Shown here one piece after another: positions 38,554 to 48,009 of a stretch of DNA of 64,000 nt. Below the pieces are notes generated by a model. The model was given only the letters and a program-made list of their open reading frames with translations. It did not search any database and was not told where the DNA came from. The number at the start of each line of letters is the position of its first letter. Within the stretch, counting starts at the first letter, position 1. The translations under genes and the position numbers were made by a program. Source of the stretch: SHZL01 sp963815185. Lineage in GTDB: Bacteria; Pseudomonadota; Gammaproteobacteria; Xanthomonadales; SZUA-36. The DNA is taken from contig CAWFGC010000009.1 of NCBI GenBank assembly GCA_963815185.1, positions 1,116,001-1,180,000 of the forward strand, read 5' to 3'.

Positions 38554-39949
38554 AGCGCCGGCTGCTGCAGCGACCGGCGGCGGCCGGCGCTCGCGTCCCT
38601 TTTCCCTGCGGCTGCACATGGCCATCATCGCCACCGTGGTGCTGGCACTGGCGCTTGGCCTGGTGGGATTTGCACTGGCCGCGGCCAATCACCGCAGCGC
38701 GGTTTCGGCGCTGCAAGCACGTATGGAATCCTATGTTTACCTGGTGCTGGCCGCGACCGAGGTCGATGAAATCGGTGGCTTGCACATCAGCGAGGATCTG
38801 GGCGACCCACGGCTGAATCAGCCGGGCTCGGGCATTTATGTGCATGTGCACGGCGCCAACTCGCATTGGAGTTCTCCTTCCTCACTGGGCTTGCGTTTGC
38901 CTGAACTCAAAACCATCCCGGCGGCACAGTCCACTTTCTCCGAGCCCAGCGAATCCCTTGATTTTTACGCCTATCAATACGGTGTGGCCTGGCAGCTTGG
39001 AGACCGTCCGGCCCTGCCGCTAACCATTTCCGTGCTGGTCGACCCGGTGGAAATCGAGCGCCAGACAACTGCCTTCCGCCTGGGTTTGCAGCGCGCGCTG
39101 GGCACCGCTGGGCTGATTCTCCTGTTGGCACAACTGCTGTTGATTTACCTGGGGTTCAGGCCCTTGGAAAAAGTCGCGCGTGATGTGGCCCGGGTCGAAT
39201 CCGGACAGGAGCAGCGGCTGCAGGGGCATTATCCGCGCGAGCTCGAGCCCCTGGTCCGCAATGTCAATCAATTGCTCGATACGGAAAAAGCCAATCAGCA
39301 ACGTTATCGCAATGCGCTGGATTCGCTGGCGCACAGTCTGAAGACCCCGCTGGCCATCTTGCGCACCGGACTGGAGGTTGACAGCCCGGCCTCGCGGGTG
39401 GCCATGCGCAAGGCCACGGATGAAATGAACCAGTTGGTGACCACGCGCTTGCAGCGCGCTGCGGTCTCGGCCCGCCGCACCATGGCGCAGCCCATCGCCG
39501 TTGCGCCGGAAGCGGAACGCGTATTGGCCAGCCTGCAAAAGGTTTATTCTCACAGAATGATAGCAGCGGATGTCATCATCCCCGCTGACCTGGTTTTCTT
39601 TGGGGAGCAGAGGGATTTACTCGAAATGATGGGAAACCTGTTGGATAACGCGTTCAAGTACGGACACAGCAAGGTGCGCCTGAGTGCCGGGTCGGTAGAC
39701 CCGAAAACCGTTCGCTCCGGGCTTTGGCTGCGCGTGGAAGACGACGGCCCGGGTATCGACAAAGCAGACTGGTCAGCGTTGCTGCAACGCGGCGTGCGCG
39801 GCGATGAGCGGGGTGACGACAGGGCAGGAGGATATGGATTGGGTCTGGCTATTGTTCTTGAGTTGGTGACCGCTTATGGTGGCAAGATCGATATTGGTCA
39901 CAGCGCCTGGGGCGGCGCCCGCATTGAACTCGAAATTCCCGGCTCCTGA
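38546..39949 (+). CDS. PhoQ-type sensor histidine kinase
   Basis: 467-residue membrane kinase from a GTG start. Two helices (about 27-50 and 183-205) flank a periplasmic sensor region. Phosphoacceptor histidine in LDSLAHSLKTPLAILRTGLE, ATP-binding MGNLLDNAFKYGHSKVRL, DDGPGIDKADW and GGYGLGLAIVLELV. The serine/leucine-flanked H box (HSLKTPL) is the PhoQ variant. The ligand is not evident; PhoQ relatives sense divalent cations or antimicrobial peptides. Confidence 0.92.
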   Translation: MTEAPAAAATGGGRRSRPFSLRLHMAIIATVVLALALGLVGFALAAANHRSAVSALQARMESYVYLVLAATEVDEIGGLHISEDLGDPRLNQPGSGIYVHVHGANSHWSSPSSLGLRLPELKTIPAAQSTFSEPSESLDFYAYQYGVAWQLGDRPALPLTISVLVDPVEIERQTTAFRLGLQRALGTAGLILLLAQLLLIYLGFRPLEKVARDVARVESGQEQRLQGHYPRELEPLVRNVNQLLDTEKANQQRYRNALDSLAHSLKTPLAILRTGLEVDSPASRVAMRKATDEMNQLVTTRLQRAAVSARRTMAQPIAVAPEAERVLASLQKVYSHRMIAADVIIPADLVFFGEQRDLLEMMGNLLDNAFKYGHSKVRLSAGSVDPKTVRSGLWLRVEDDGPGIDKADWSALLQRGVRGDERGDDRAGGYGLGLAIVLELVTAYGGKIDIGHSAWGGARIELEIPGS

Positions 39950-39967
39950 GCCGGCCCCATCCTGGAC

Positions 39968-40399
39968 ATGAACGAAACCGGCAAAACAAACAGGCACAAA
40001 AAAAACACGGGCAGCCTGATGGATGGCGTTCCGCCAGGCATGGCCGAATTGCCGCGCGCCATCAAACTGCAACAGCGGGCTGCGCGCGCCGGCTTTGACT
40101 GGGCGGCGCCCGGGCCGGTGCTGGACAAATTGCAGGAGGAGTGTGCCGAATTGGTTGCCGCCATGGCGGCAGGGGATGCGGAGCAGGTCGAGGACGAGTT
40201 GGGCGATCTGTTGTTTGTCGTCACCAATCTGGCGCGGCAGCTAAAAGTGGATCCCGCTGCCGCCCTGCATCGGGCTAATGGCAAGTTCGAACAACGCTTC
40301 CGGGCGCTGGAACGTCTGGCCGGCAAGCGCGAGCGTCTGCACAACATGTCGCTGGAAGAGATGGAAGCGCTGTGGCAGCAGGTGAAGGCCGATGAATGA
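39968..40399 (+). CDS. mazG: MazG pyrophosphohydrolase, C-terminal domain only
   Basis: 143 residues that align with the second half of a full-length (about 260-residue) MazG. Residues 20-50 (DGVPPGMAELPRAIKLQQ, RAARAGFDW) correspond to the linker and start of domain 2. LDKLQEECAELVAAM and VEDELGDLLFVVTNLAR give the ExxE...ExxD metal site. LHRANGKFEQRFRALE and the end MEALWQQVKADE match the MazG C-terminus. No N-terminal MazG domain lies upstream: the kinase gene ends 18 bases before. A short NTP-PPase hydrolysing canonical or damaged NTPs is expected. Confidence 0.85.
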   Translation: MNETGKTNRHKKNTGSLMDGVPPGMAELPRAIKLQQRAARAGFDWAAPGPVLDKLQEECAELVAAMAAGDAEQVEDELGDLLFVVTNLARQLKVDPAAALHRANGKFEQRFRALERLAGKRERLHNMSLEEMEALWQQVKADE

Positions 40400-41741
40400 C
40401 TGGTTGATCGGGCAGGGTATCGCCAGCCCGCAACTCGGACTGTGGGCCGGTTTGTTGCTCGGCATGCTGCTGGCGGTGCTGCTGGCCTGGTTCGCCTCAC
40501 GCCGTGCGCTGCGCGCAGAGCAACGGCGCCTCCAACCCACGGTGCAGGCACTCGAATCCAGGCTACAAGCTGTGCTGGCCGAATTATCCCGCTCGGAACA
40601 GCAATGCGCCGTCCTGGAGACGCGTGCTGCGGACCGTGAAGCGCATTTCCGCGAGCAGATCGCCAGGCTCGAGCAGGCGGAGCAGCGCCTGACGGAGAAT
40701 TTCGAGCGGCTGGCCGGGAAGATCTTTGAGGAGCGCTCGGAGAAGCTGTCCGATCTCAATCGCAAACAACTGGATTCGCTGCTCAATCCGCTCAGCGAGA
40801 AACTTACCGAGTTCCGCAACACCGTCACCGAGACGCACAAGAACGAAACCGCCCAGAACCAGGTACTGCAGGCCAAGCTGCGCGAACTGGAAAAACTCAA
40901 TGTGCGCCTGCACGATGACGCTACAAACCTCACGCGGGCCTTGACCTCCAGCGCCAAGGCGCAGGGCAATTGGGGCGAGCAGCAACTGGAACGGCTGCTC
41001 AGTCTGGCCGGCCTGGAAAAAGGCCGCGAATACTCCACCCAGGTCTCGGTAACCAGCGAAAGTGGACAGCGCCTGCAGCCCGACCTGGTGCTGCACCTGC
41101 CCGAAGGCAAGTCCATCATCATGGACTCCAAGGTCTCGCTCAATGCCTGGACGCGCTATCAGTCGGAAACCGACCCGGAAATACGGGCCGGCTATTTGAA
41201 GGACCACGTTCAGGCCTTGCGCGTGCATATCAAGACCCTGAGCGAAAAGCGCTATGCCGAGTTACCGGAACTGCAGGCCCTGGATTTCGTACTCCTGTTC
41301 ATTCCCATCGAGGCAGCGCTGATCGAGGCCCTGCAAGCAGACCCGGAACTGCCGGTGTTTGCGCTGGAGCGCAAAGTGGCGCTGCTGTCGCCGACCAACC
41401 TGCTGGCCACCCTGCGCACCGTGGCCGCGGTCTGGTCCATCCACAAGCAAAACAGCAATGCGCTGGAAATCGCCGGCCGCGCAGGACTGCTGTATGACAA
41501 ATTCGCCGGTTTCGTCGACAATCTGCGCTCCGTGGGTGACCGCCTGCGGCAGGCGCAGCAAAGCTACGACGAGGCCTTCAACCAGCTATCCAGCGGCAGC
41601 GGCAATCTGCTGCGTCAAACCGAGATGTTGCGGGAACTGGGCGCACGGAATTCCAAACAACTGGATCCCAGGCTGGTGGAACAGGCGGATGAATCCAGCG
41701 AGGCGCTGTCGATGGTGAAAAGGCCGGAGGCAAAGCCATGA
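40392..41741 (+). CDS. rmuC: RmuC-family protein
   Basis: 449 residues. N-terminal membrane helix (about 14-34, LGLWAGLLLGMLLAVLLAWF), long coiled coil (about 38-150, RLQPTVQALESRLQAVLAEL), then the PD-(D/E)XK-like RmuC domain (QGNWGEQQLERLLSLAGL; GKSIIMDSKVSLNAWTRY; DFVLLFIPIEAALIEAL). RmuC limits recombination at inverted repeats in E. coli and has anti-phage roles reported for relatives. Overlaps mazG by 8 bases. Confidence 0.93.
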   Translation: MNDWLIGQGIASPQLGLWAGLLLGMLLAVLLAWFASRRALRAEQRRLQPTVQALESRLQAVLAELSRSEQQCAVLETRAADREAHFREQIARLEQAEQRLTENFERLAGKIFEERSEKLSDLNRKQLDSLLNPLSEKLTEFRNTVTETHKNETAQNQVLQAKLRELEKLNVRLHDDATNLTRALTSSAKAQGNWGEQQLERLLSLAGLEKGREYSTQVSVTSESGQRLQPDLVLHLPEGKSIIMDSKVSLNAWTRYQSETDPEIRAGYLKDHVQALRVHIKTLSEKRYAELPELQALDFVLLFIPIEAALIEALQADPELPVFALERKVALLSPTNLLATLRTVAAVWSIHKQNSNALEIAGRAGLLYDKFAGFVDNLRSVGDRLRQAQQSYDEAFNQLSSGSGNLLRQTEMLRELGARNSKQLDPRLVEQADESSEALSMVKRPEAKP

Positions 41742-41761
41742 AAAAAAAATACATTCCGAAA

Positions 41762-41790
41762 TTGACATTACTTGACATTTAACTGATAAT
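41762..41790 (+). promoter_or_regulatory. Near-consensus sigma-70 promoter of the IPTL-CTERM gene
   Basis: TTGACA (41762..41767), a 17-base spacer and GATAAT (41785..41790), one of the strongest-looking promoters in the window. It starts about 20 bases after the rmuC stop. A second TTGACA overlaps the spacer at 41773. Confidence 0.8.
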
Positions 41791-41796
41791 CTCGCC

Positions 41797-41983
41797 TAAC
41801 GGTTTGGGCGACAGCGCCCGGGTATGGCTGTATGGGTCCCCAAGTTTCCCAGGCCGAATTGAAGTAAGGCGTTTGGATGGACGGAAGTATCTGAATTGCC
41901 TGCTTTTTTGGAGTGTAATAAAAATCGTGCCCGTTGTACCGGGTGGTATAAACGGCATCAGCAACCGAAGAATGGAGAAACCC
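41797..41983 (+). promoter_or_regulatory. Long untranslated leader of the IPTL-CTERM gene
   Basis: About 185 bases lie between the predicted transcription start and the ATG at 41984. The leader holds a tight hairpin, GGGCG-ACAG-CGCCC (41806..41819), and further GC-rich pairing potential (gggtccccaagtttccc region). It matches no riboswitch class I can recognise by eye. A regulatory leader is possible. Confidence 0.4.
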
Positions 41984-42822
41984 ATGACCATTAACACCAA
42001 GTATCTAGCCTTGCTCGCAGCGTTGCTGTTGCCGGCAAGTGCTTTTGCCCAAGTAACAAATGTTACCGCGAGTTTTGACGTGTACAAGCATTGGAACCAG
42101 GTTGGCGTGCCCGATACCAAGTCGGTGAACATATATATCGTCTGTACTGCGGGCGAACCGACCGTCGCCGCTACGACCATTTCCGTGGCCCAGTATGGCA
42201 CCTTCCAGATAGAAGATATTCCCCCGGGACATAACTGCACGATCACAGAGGACGTGCCGGCTAACTACACCGCAACCTATTCTCCTCCCGGCGTCGGTGG
42301 CGATGCAACGGCTGGCTGTCTGTTTGTGGATGTGGTTGAAGATAACTATGAATGCAACATAACCAACACGCCCGATGAAGGCAGCCTGACCGTGACCAAG
42401 ACCTGGGTGTTGGCCGGTGCCGATGCCGGGTTCGACGGCGACTACAAAATCAAGGCGTCTTGCGATACGGAAGTCACTGCACCGAGCGGTTTCGATTCTT
42501 CCGACTGGTGCTGGAATGGCACGTGCTACGCACAGGTCAAAGCCAGTGCCTCCCTGGGCGACCATGACTTCGAGTTCGGCATTCCACAACCGGCCTATGG
42601 CGGCAGCGACTGTACCATTGAGGAAAGCTTCGACGACAGCGTTGTCGAAAGCCAGAACGGCTGTTCCGATCCGGAAACCATTAAAGCGGGCAAGACATGT
42701 CATGCGAAATCGTCAACACCGTATTCTTCGAAGGCATTCCGACTTTGAACCAGTACGGTATGGCCATCCTGGCGCTGTTGATGCTGGGTGTTGGCTTCGT
42801 CGGTTTCCGTCGATTTGTCTGA
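41984..42822 (+). CDS. Secreted IPTL-CTERM surface protein, two repeated Cys domains, frame broken once
   Basis: About 279 residues. Signal peptide (ALLAALLLPASAFA). Two copies of one domain follow: K-x-W near 35 and 139, then C54/C160, C85-TITE and C210-TIEE, C112/C227, C124-NITNT and C-EIVNT. The C-terminus reads EGIPTLNQYGMAILALL then a hydrophobic helix and FRRFV: the IPTL-CTERM sorting signal, recognised by exosortase H in known systems. One base is missing near 42695; as read, the frame runs past the tail. Expected to be processed at the membrane and exported to the surface. No exosortase gene is in the window. Confidence 0.8.
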
Positions 42823-42858
42823 TCGCTGAAGACAACGTTACGTTAATTGGACGATGAA

Positions 42859-42896
42859 AATCCCCGCGGCTGCATTGCACCGCGGGGATTTTTTTT
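42859..42896. terminator. Terminator, first copy of a duplicated unit
   Basis: Perfect stem AATCCCCGCGG/CCGCGGGGATT around ctgcattgca, followed by eight T. The A-run on the other side makes it potentially bidirectional. The 44-base unit 42854..42897 recurs with a single change at 43947..43990. Confidence 0.9.
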
Positions 42897-42905
42897 GTTG
42901 AAGCC

Positions 42906-43394
42906 ATGAACCGCATCTGTGCGCCAGACTTGTTGGCATGCTTATGTTGCTTGGCTGTCATTTGGCCGTGGCGGGCACGGACGACACCGCTCAGACACCA
43001 GGCGTCGAACAGGCCACCGTGGGTCTGCTGGTTTACAAGAAATGGATCGGGGCGTCGGGGCTGAAGCCAGAGTGGGATTCGCCTTTCCTGCGGAGAAAAC
43101 GATGATTTTGCGCCACGGTTCATCAACCGTGACCACGCGGACGGCTGGCAGATTGAACACGTGCCTGCCGAGGGCATATTCTGCGTGAGCGAAATCGGAC
43201 GCGATACTTTTGTGGCCGACACCGAGGACTGCCGTGAATTGTTGGTGGTGCCGGGGCAGGATGTCGAATGCACCATGGTCAATACCAAGGTGGTCAAAAG
43301 AATCGAGATGCTGAACCGCTACGGCCTGGGCTTGATGATTGGCGTGATGCTGGCAGCGGGCCTGGTGGCGGTGAGAAAGTTCACACCGGGGTGA
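42906..43394 (+). CDS. Paralogous secreted protein with a degenerate CTERM tail, frame broken
   Basis: One copy of the same domain as the preceding gene: VGLLVYKKW, then (after a one-base correction near 43080) LSCGENDDFAPRFIN, GWQIEHVPAEGIFCVSE, DCRELLVV and VECTMVNT. The end, KRIEMLNRYGLGLMIGVM followed by AVRKF, has the same layout as IPTLNQYG-helix-basic but with IEML in place of IPTL. ATG 42906 gives a short hydrophobic leader (MNRICAPDLLACLCCLAV) but needs a second compensating shift; ATG 42938 is the alternative. No separate promoter is seen after the terminator at 42859. Confidence 0.65.
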
Positions 43395-43819
43395 TCAACG
43401 GCAGGCAGTATCATATCCAGATAAATTCAAAAAAGCTGATCAATAACCTGTCAGTGATCGCCGCGGTTCTGCTGTGCGAGCATGGTGTATTGTTCACCTA
43501 CCATTACCTCGTTAGAAGGGTGCCGCTGAACGTTCGCGATTTATTCAACGTGGATTAATGAGCAGAGTCTGCCGACCTGGTTTTCGGATTTCAACCTGCT
43601 TATTGCGACCACTTTCCTGTGGATTCTGTGGCGTGAAAAGCGATCGCAGGGCGGTCCGATGGCGGGGCGGTGGATGCTGCTTTCCTCGGCTTCTGTTTCA
43701 TGTCTATCGACGAAGTAGCCGGCATTCATGAGTATTACAACATGCACAATCCTGCTTACACGAACCCTGCTCCGATACATGGACAATCCTGCGCTCGCCG
43801 TGGAAATCAAGCCTGTTAA
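43391..43819 (+). pseudogene. Decayed multi-helix membrane protein gene
   Basis: A GTG overlapping the previous stop (GTGA) opens a frame with a membrane helix (NNLSVIAAVLLCEHGVLF) that stops at LFNVD. The next frame continues EQSLPTWFSDFNLLIATTFL, WILWREKR. A third gives FMSIDEVAGIHEYYNM, then nonsense to TAA at 43817. The ordered motifs LPTWFS and DE-x-AGIHE suggest one membrane protein cut short at its C-terminus. Unlike the other broken genes here, much of the expected length appears missing, so true decay is plausible. Confidence 0.5.
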
Positions 43820-43850
43820 GTGACAAGGCATGACGCAACGCTGACATATA

Positions 43851-43879
43851 TTGACATTTATTTACAGTTTCGGTACAGT
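43851..43879 (+). promoter_or_regulatory. Orphan sigma-70-type promoter
   Basis: TTGACA (43851..43856), 17-base spacer, TACAGT (43874..43879). It points at two terminators within about 110 bases and no ORF. It may drive a small RNA of roughly 50 or 105 nt, or be the remnant promoter of a lost gene. Confidence 0.5.
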
Positions 43880-43906
43880 AGGCACCATCACACAGGCGCA
43901 TTATCC

Positions 43907-43940
43907 AACAGACCGGCAGGAAGCTGGTCTGTTTTGGTTT
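43907..43940 (+). terminator. Terminator behind the orphan promoter
   Basis: ACAGACC...GGTCTGT stem-loop followed by TTTGGTTTT. Confidence 0.65.
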
Positions 43941-43951
43941 TGAACAATGAA

Positions 43952-43990
43952 AATCCCCGCGGCTGCATTGCACCGTGGGGATTTTTTTTG
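43952..43990. terminator. Terminator, second copy of the duplicated unit
   Basis: The 44-base unit 43947..43990 matches 42854..42897 except for one C-to-T change in the right arm, which leaves a G-U pair. It lies between the orphan promoter and the convergent prmC gene and could serve both directions. Confidence 0.85.
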
Positions 43991-44006
43991 AGCAGGCGGA
44001 TCTGAT

Positions 44007-44837
44007 TTACCGCTTTCTTGCCTGGCAAACCCGCTCTATGCCCGCCAGATCACAATGCGTGCGAATGTCCTGATAGCCGGCAGTGCGCAGGATCGAGCGC
44101 GCCGCCTCACCCTGATCGTAGCCGTGCTCCAGCAGCAGCCAGCCGTCATCGGCCAATCGTGCAAATGCCTCCATCGCAATCTGCCGCAAGGCGGATAAGC
44201 CGTCTCCTCCCGGCGTCAGCGCCAGGCGCGGTTCGAAGCGGCAGTCGCCTTCGAGCAGGTGCGGGTCATTTTGCGCCACATAGGGCGGATTGCTGACCAC
44301 CAGGTTGAACAGCCCGTGCAAGGGCCCGGTCCAGGAGCCGTGGTGAAATTGCACATTGTCCAGCGCGTGGGCGCGCCGGTTTTCTTCCGCCACCTGCAAG
44401 GCTTCGGCGCTACTATCGGTCGCATGAACCTCGCACTGCGGCCGTTCCCATGCCAGTGACAGGGCGATGGCGCCGCTGCCCGTGCCGAGATCCGCCAGCC
44501 GTTGGCATACTCCTGCTGGCACGAGTTCCAGGGCTTTTTCAACCAGCAGTTCGGTTTCGGGCCGGGGGATCAGCACGGCGGGCGTTACGCGCAAATCAAG
44601 GGACCAAAACGATCGCGTTCCGGTGAGGTAGGCGATCGGCACGCCCTGGCTGCGCTGCCGTACCAGCCTTTGGTAATGGTTTTGGCGTTTGCGTGGCACT
44701 TCCATACCGGGATTGGCATAGAGGAAGGAGCGTTTCACTTCCAGCGCATGGCCCAGCAGGATCTCCGATTCGTACCGTGCCGAGGGCCCGGCTGCCAGTT
44801 TTCGCATTGCCAGATCAAGCAGTTGTGCGATGTTCAC
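44007..44837 (-). CDS. prmC: Release factor glutamine methyltransferase
   Basis: Methylates the GGQ glutamine of release factors RF1 and RF2. 276 residues; N-terminal helical domain (RKLAAGPSARYESEILLGHAL), SAM motif LADLGTGSGAIALSLA and the catalytic NPPY in LVVSNPPYVAQND. Start overlaps the pump gene stop by 4 bases. In many genomes prmC follows prfA; here it follows an efflux pump instead. Confidence 0.95.
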   Translation of the reverse strand: MNIAQLLDLAMRKLAAGPSARYESEILLGHALEVKRSFLYANPGMEVPRKRQNHYQRLVRQRSQGVPIAYLTGTRSFWSLDLRVTPAVLIPRPETELLVEKALELVPAGVCQRLADLGTGSGAIALSLAWERPQCEVHATDSSAEALQVAEENRRAHALDNVQFHHGSWTGPLHGLFNLVVSNPPYVAQNDPHLLEGDCRFEPRLALTPGGDGLSALRQIAMEAFARLADDGWLLLEHGYDQGEAARSILRTAGYQDIRTHCDLAGIERVCQARKR

Positions 44838-47800
44838 GCCGCCGGCTCACCCGTGCGTTGCTCCAGTCGTCCTGCCAGCAAGCGGGACCGCAGCCTGTGC
44901 CGCCAACCGGCAAAATCATCCAGGATCAGGTACAGGGCCGGGATCAGGAACAGCGTGATCACGGTTGAGAACAGGATGCCAAAAGCCAACGAGGCCGCCA
45001 TTGGAATCACGATCAGGGCCTGCAGACTGGTCTCGAGCACGATCGGGACGAGACCGAAGAACGTGGTCAGGGAAGTCAGCAGGATGGCGCGGAACCGCTT
45101 GCGTGTTGCGTCCACTACGGCCTGGGTCAGGGGCACGCCCTGCGCCCGTTCGCGGTTGACAAAATCGACCAGGATCAGGCTGTCGTTCACCACCACCCCG
45201 GCCAGCGCGATGATGCCGAAGAAGCTCATCATGCTGACCTCGATGCCCAGTATCCAATGCCCGACCAGAGCGCCGATGGCTCCAAACGGGATCACCGACA
45301 TGATGATCAGTGGCTGCGAATAGGATTTCAGCGGTATCGCCATCAGGGCATAAATCAGGAATAAAGCGAACAAGGCGCCCTTGACCAGGTCGCGTTGCAC
45401 TTCCTGCTGGCTCTCGGTGGCCCCGCTGAGGCGGTAATGCACGCCCGGATACTGTGCCAACACGGCAGGCAAATCCTGCGTGAGAATGTCCTGGGTGATC
45501 TTGCCGGGCTCGTAATGCTCCTTGTCGACTTCCGCTGTCACACCAATCGCCCGTTCCCGGTCAAAGCGCCGGATGGTGGTCGGGCTTTCGGTCAATTCGA
45601 TTTCCGCTACCGCGTGGAACGGCACCAGGCCACCGTCTGGCGTGCGAATGCGCACATTGTCCAGGTATCCCACCGAGTCCCGTTCATCACGCGGGTAGCG
45701 CACCATGACCTTGACTTCGTCCTCGCCGCGTTGCACCCGCTGCACTTCTTCGCCATAAAATCCGGCCCGAATCTGCCGGGCCAGATCCGACAGTTTCAGA
45801 CCCAGCGCTTCAGCCTCCGGCTTGATGTTCAGTTTGATTTCAGGGGTGCCTTGCTCGAAGGTATTGCGAATGTCATACACACCCTCGTAAGCTCTGATCC
45901 GGCGTTCCAGTTCTTTTGAAGCGCGCGGCAAGCCGGCTTGATATTGGCGCCGATCAACTGGATGGAAACGGACGGGCCGCCGCCGGGGCCCCCGGTTGCG
46001 CCCTCGAAACCCAGGGTCCTGGCGCCCGGGATGTCACCGACTTCCTCGCGCCAGCGGCGCAACACTTCCGGGCCGGTAATGACGTCATCGTTTTCTTTTA
46101 CCAATTCGGCGACGATCTGTCCGGTGGTATCGCTGCTCGAATATGACAGAACGCTGGTGACGACTGCGCCGGATTCCATCCCCTGTTCGGCACTCACTTT
46201 GCGATCCAGCGCCCATATTCCATCCTGCACCCGCCGCACCGCTGCCTGCGTCTGCGCCGGAGGGGTACCCTCGTTCATTTCCAGGGTTACCTGCAGAAAG
46301 TCCGCGGTAAAATCCGGAAAAAATACGAATCTCAGAATACCGCCCGCGAGCAGACCAATGGATAAAATCAGTGTGGCGATGAAAATTGACAAGGTCAGGT
46401 AACGGCGGCGCAGTGCGAACTTCAGCAGTGGGGTATACCAGTTGTCGACAAAGTGATGCAGGCCCTCACTGAAAAACCGCTGGAAGCGGAGGAAAACATT
46501 ATGCGTGTTCTTTTCATAGTGCCTGATTTTCATATGCGCCAGATGAGCCGGCAGGATCAGTTTTGATTCGATAAGGGAGAACAACAGACAGAGGATGACC
46601 ACCCAGCCGATGGCGGAGAAAAACTGGCCGGAGATGCCGGAAACCAGCAGGATGGGGACGAATGCAGCCATCGTGGTCAACACGCCGAAGGTGGCCGGCA
46701 GCGCCACCTCATGCACGCCTTCTATGATGTTCTCAAGCGAATGGCCTTTCGCCCGTATGTTGGTGTACGCGCTCTCGCCGATGACGATGGCGTCATCGAC
46801 AATGATGCCCAGCACCAGTATGAAGCCGAACAGGCTGAGCATGTTGACCGTGACATCGACACTGGGCATCAGGAAAAAAGTGCCCAGAAACGCCACCGGC
46901 AACCCCACCATCACCCAGAAAGCGAGCTTGAGCCGTAAGAACAAGGTCAGGGTCAGAAACACAAGAATCGCGCCCATGATCATGTTCTTGACCATCATAT
47001 CGAGACGGCCTTTCAGGTAATAACTGACATCCGCCCAGGCCGCCACTTGCAGATCCGCGGGCAGAGATGCGCGCTTTTTCTCGACGTAATCATGCACCGT
47101 GGAGGAAATATCGAGTTCGCTCTGGTGACCAACCGACAGCACCTGGATGGAAATAGCGGGCTTATTGTTGTATTCGGAAAATCGGTCGGACTCGATGAAC
47201 CCATCGCGGATATGGGCGATGTCCTTGAGCAGGAGCCGGGTGCCGTCCTTGTTCGTGCGCACCACGATATTCGCAAAGTCCGCCCCGGTGTAGGCCTGGC
47301 CTTTGGTGCGCACCAGCACATCTCCGGAATCGGAACGGATCGCGCCTGCGGGCAAGTCGAGCGAACCCTGCCGCACAGCCTGCGCCACTTCATCCAGGGT
47401 CATGCCGTAGGACTGCAGATCGAATTCGCTGACCTCGATGCTGATTTCATAGTCCCGCGAGCCGAGGATTTCAGCACGACTGACCCCGGGCAGGTTCACA
47501 ATTTCATTGCGCACCTGCTTGGTAAATTCCTTCAGCGTGCGTTCGTCGACATCGCCGTAAACGGAGACAATAATCACCTGTTGCTGAAACGTGGAGCGGG
47601 AAATAATGGGCTTTTCCGTGTTGTCCGGAAAGGTTGAGATTGCATCGACCCGGTTCTTTATCCGATCCATGACCTCGGTCACTTCATAGTCGGCATTCAC
47701 TTCGATGTCGACGCTTCCCATGCCGCTGGTGGCGTTGGAGACGATTTCCTTGATGCCTTCGATATCCTGGATGGCCTCCTCGATTTTCACCACCACCCCT

Positions 47801-48009
47801 TCTTCCACATCCTGGGGTGTGGCGCCAAGGAAAGGCACGGAAACATTGACGAAGTTGGTTTCAATGCGGGGTTGGATTTCCTTTTTTATGGTGAAGGCGT
47901 TGAACAGGCCGCCGGCAAGCAGGATGGTCATAAGCAGGTTGGCCGCCACCGGGTTTTTGGCAAACCAGGCGATCAGGGCCTCAAAGGGATTTTGACTCAG
48001 ACTGCTCAT
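44834..48009 (-). CDS. RND-family multidrug efflux permease, frame broken once
   Basis: AcrB/MexB-superfamily proton-driven transporter, about 1058 residues. N-terminal helix (FAKNPVAANLLMTILLAGG), first porter domain, then helices with VLGIIVDDAIVIGESAYTN holding the proton-relay aspartates. The second half has SMMSFFGIIALAGVVVND. One base is missing near 45925, between IQLIGANIKPACR and ASKELERRIRAYEG. The even spread of the family's two repeats supports a single gene. Substrate unknown. The adaptor gene overlaps it by 4 bases; no TolC-type gene is in the window. Confidence 0.9.
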
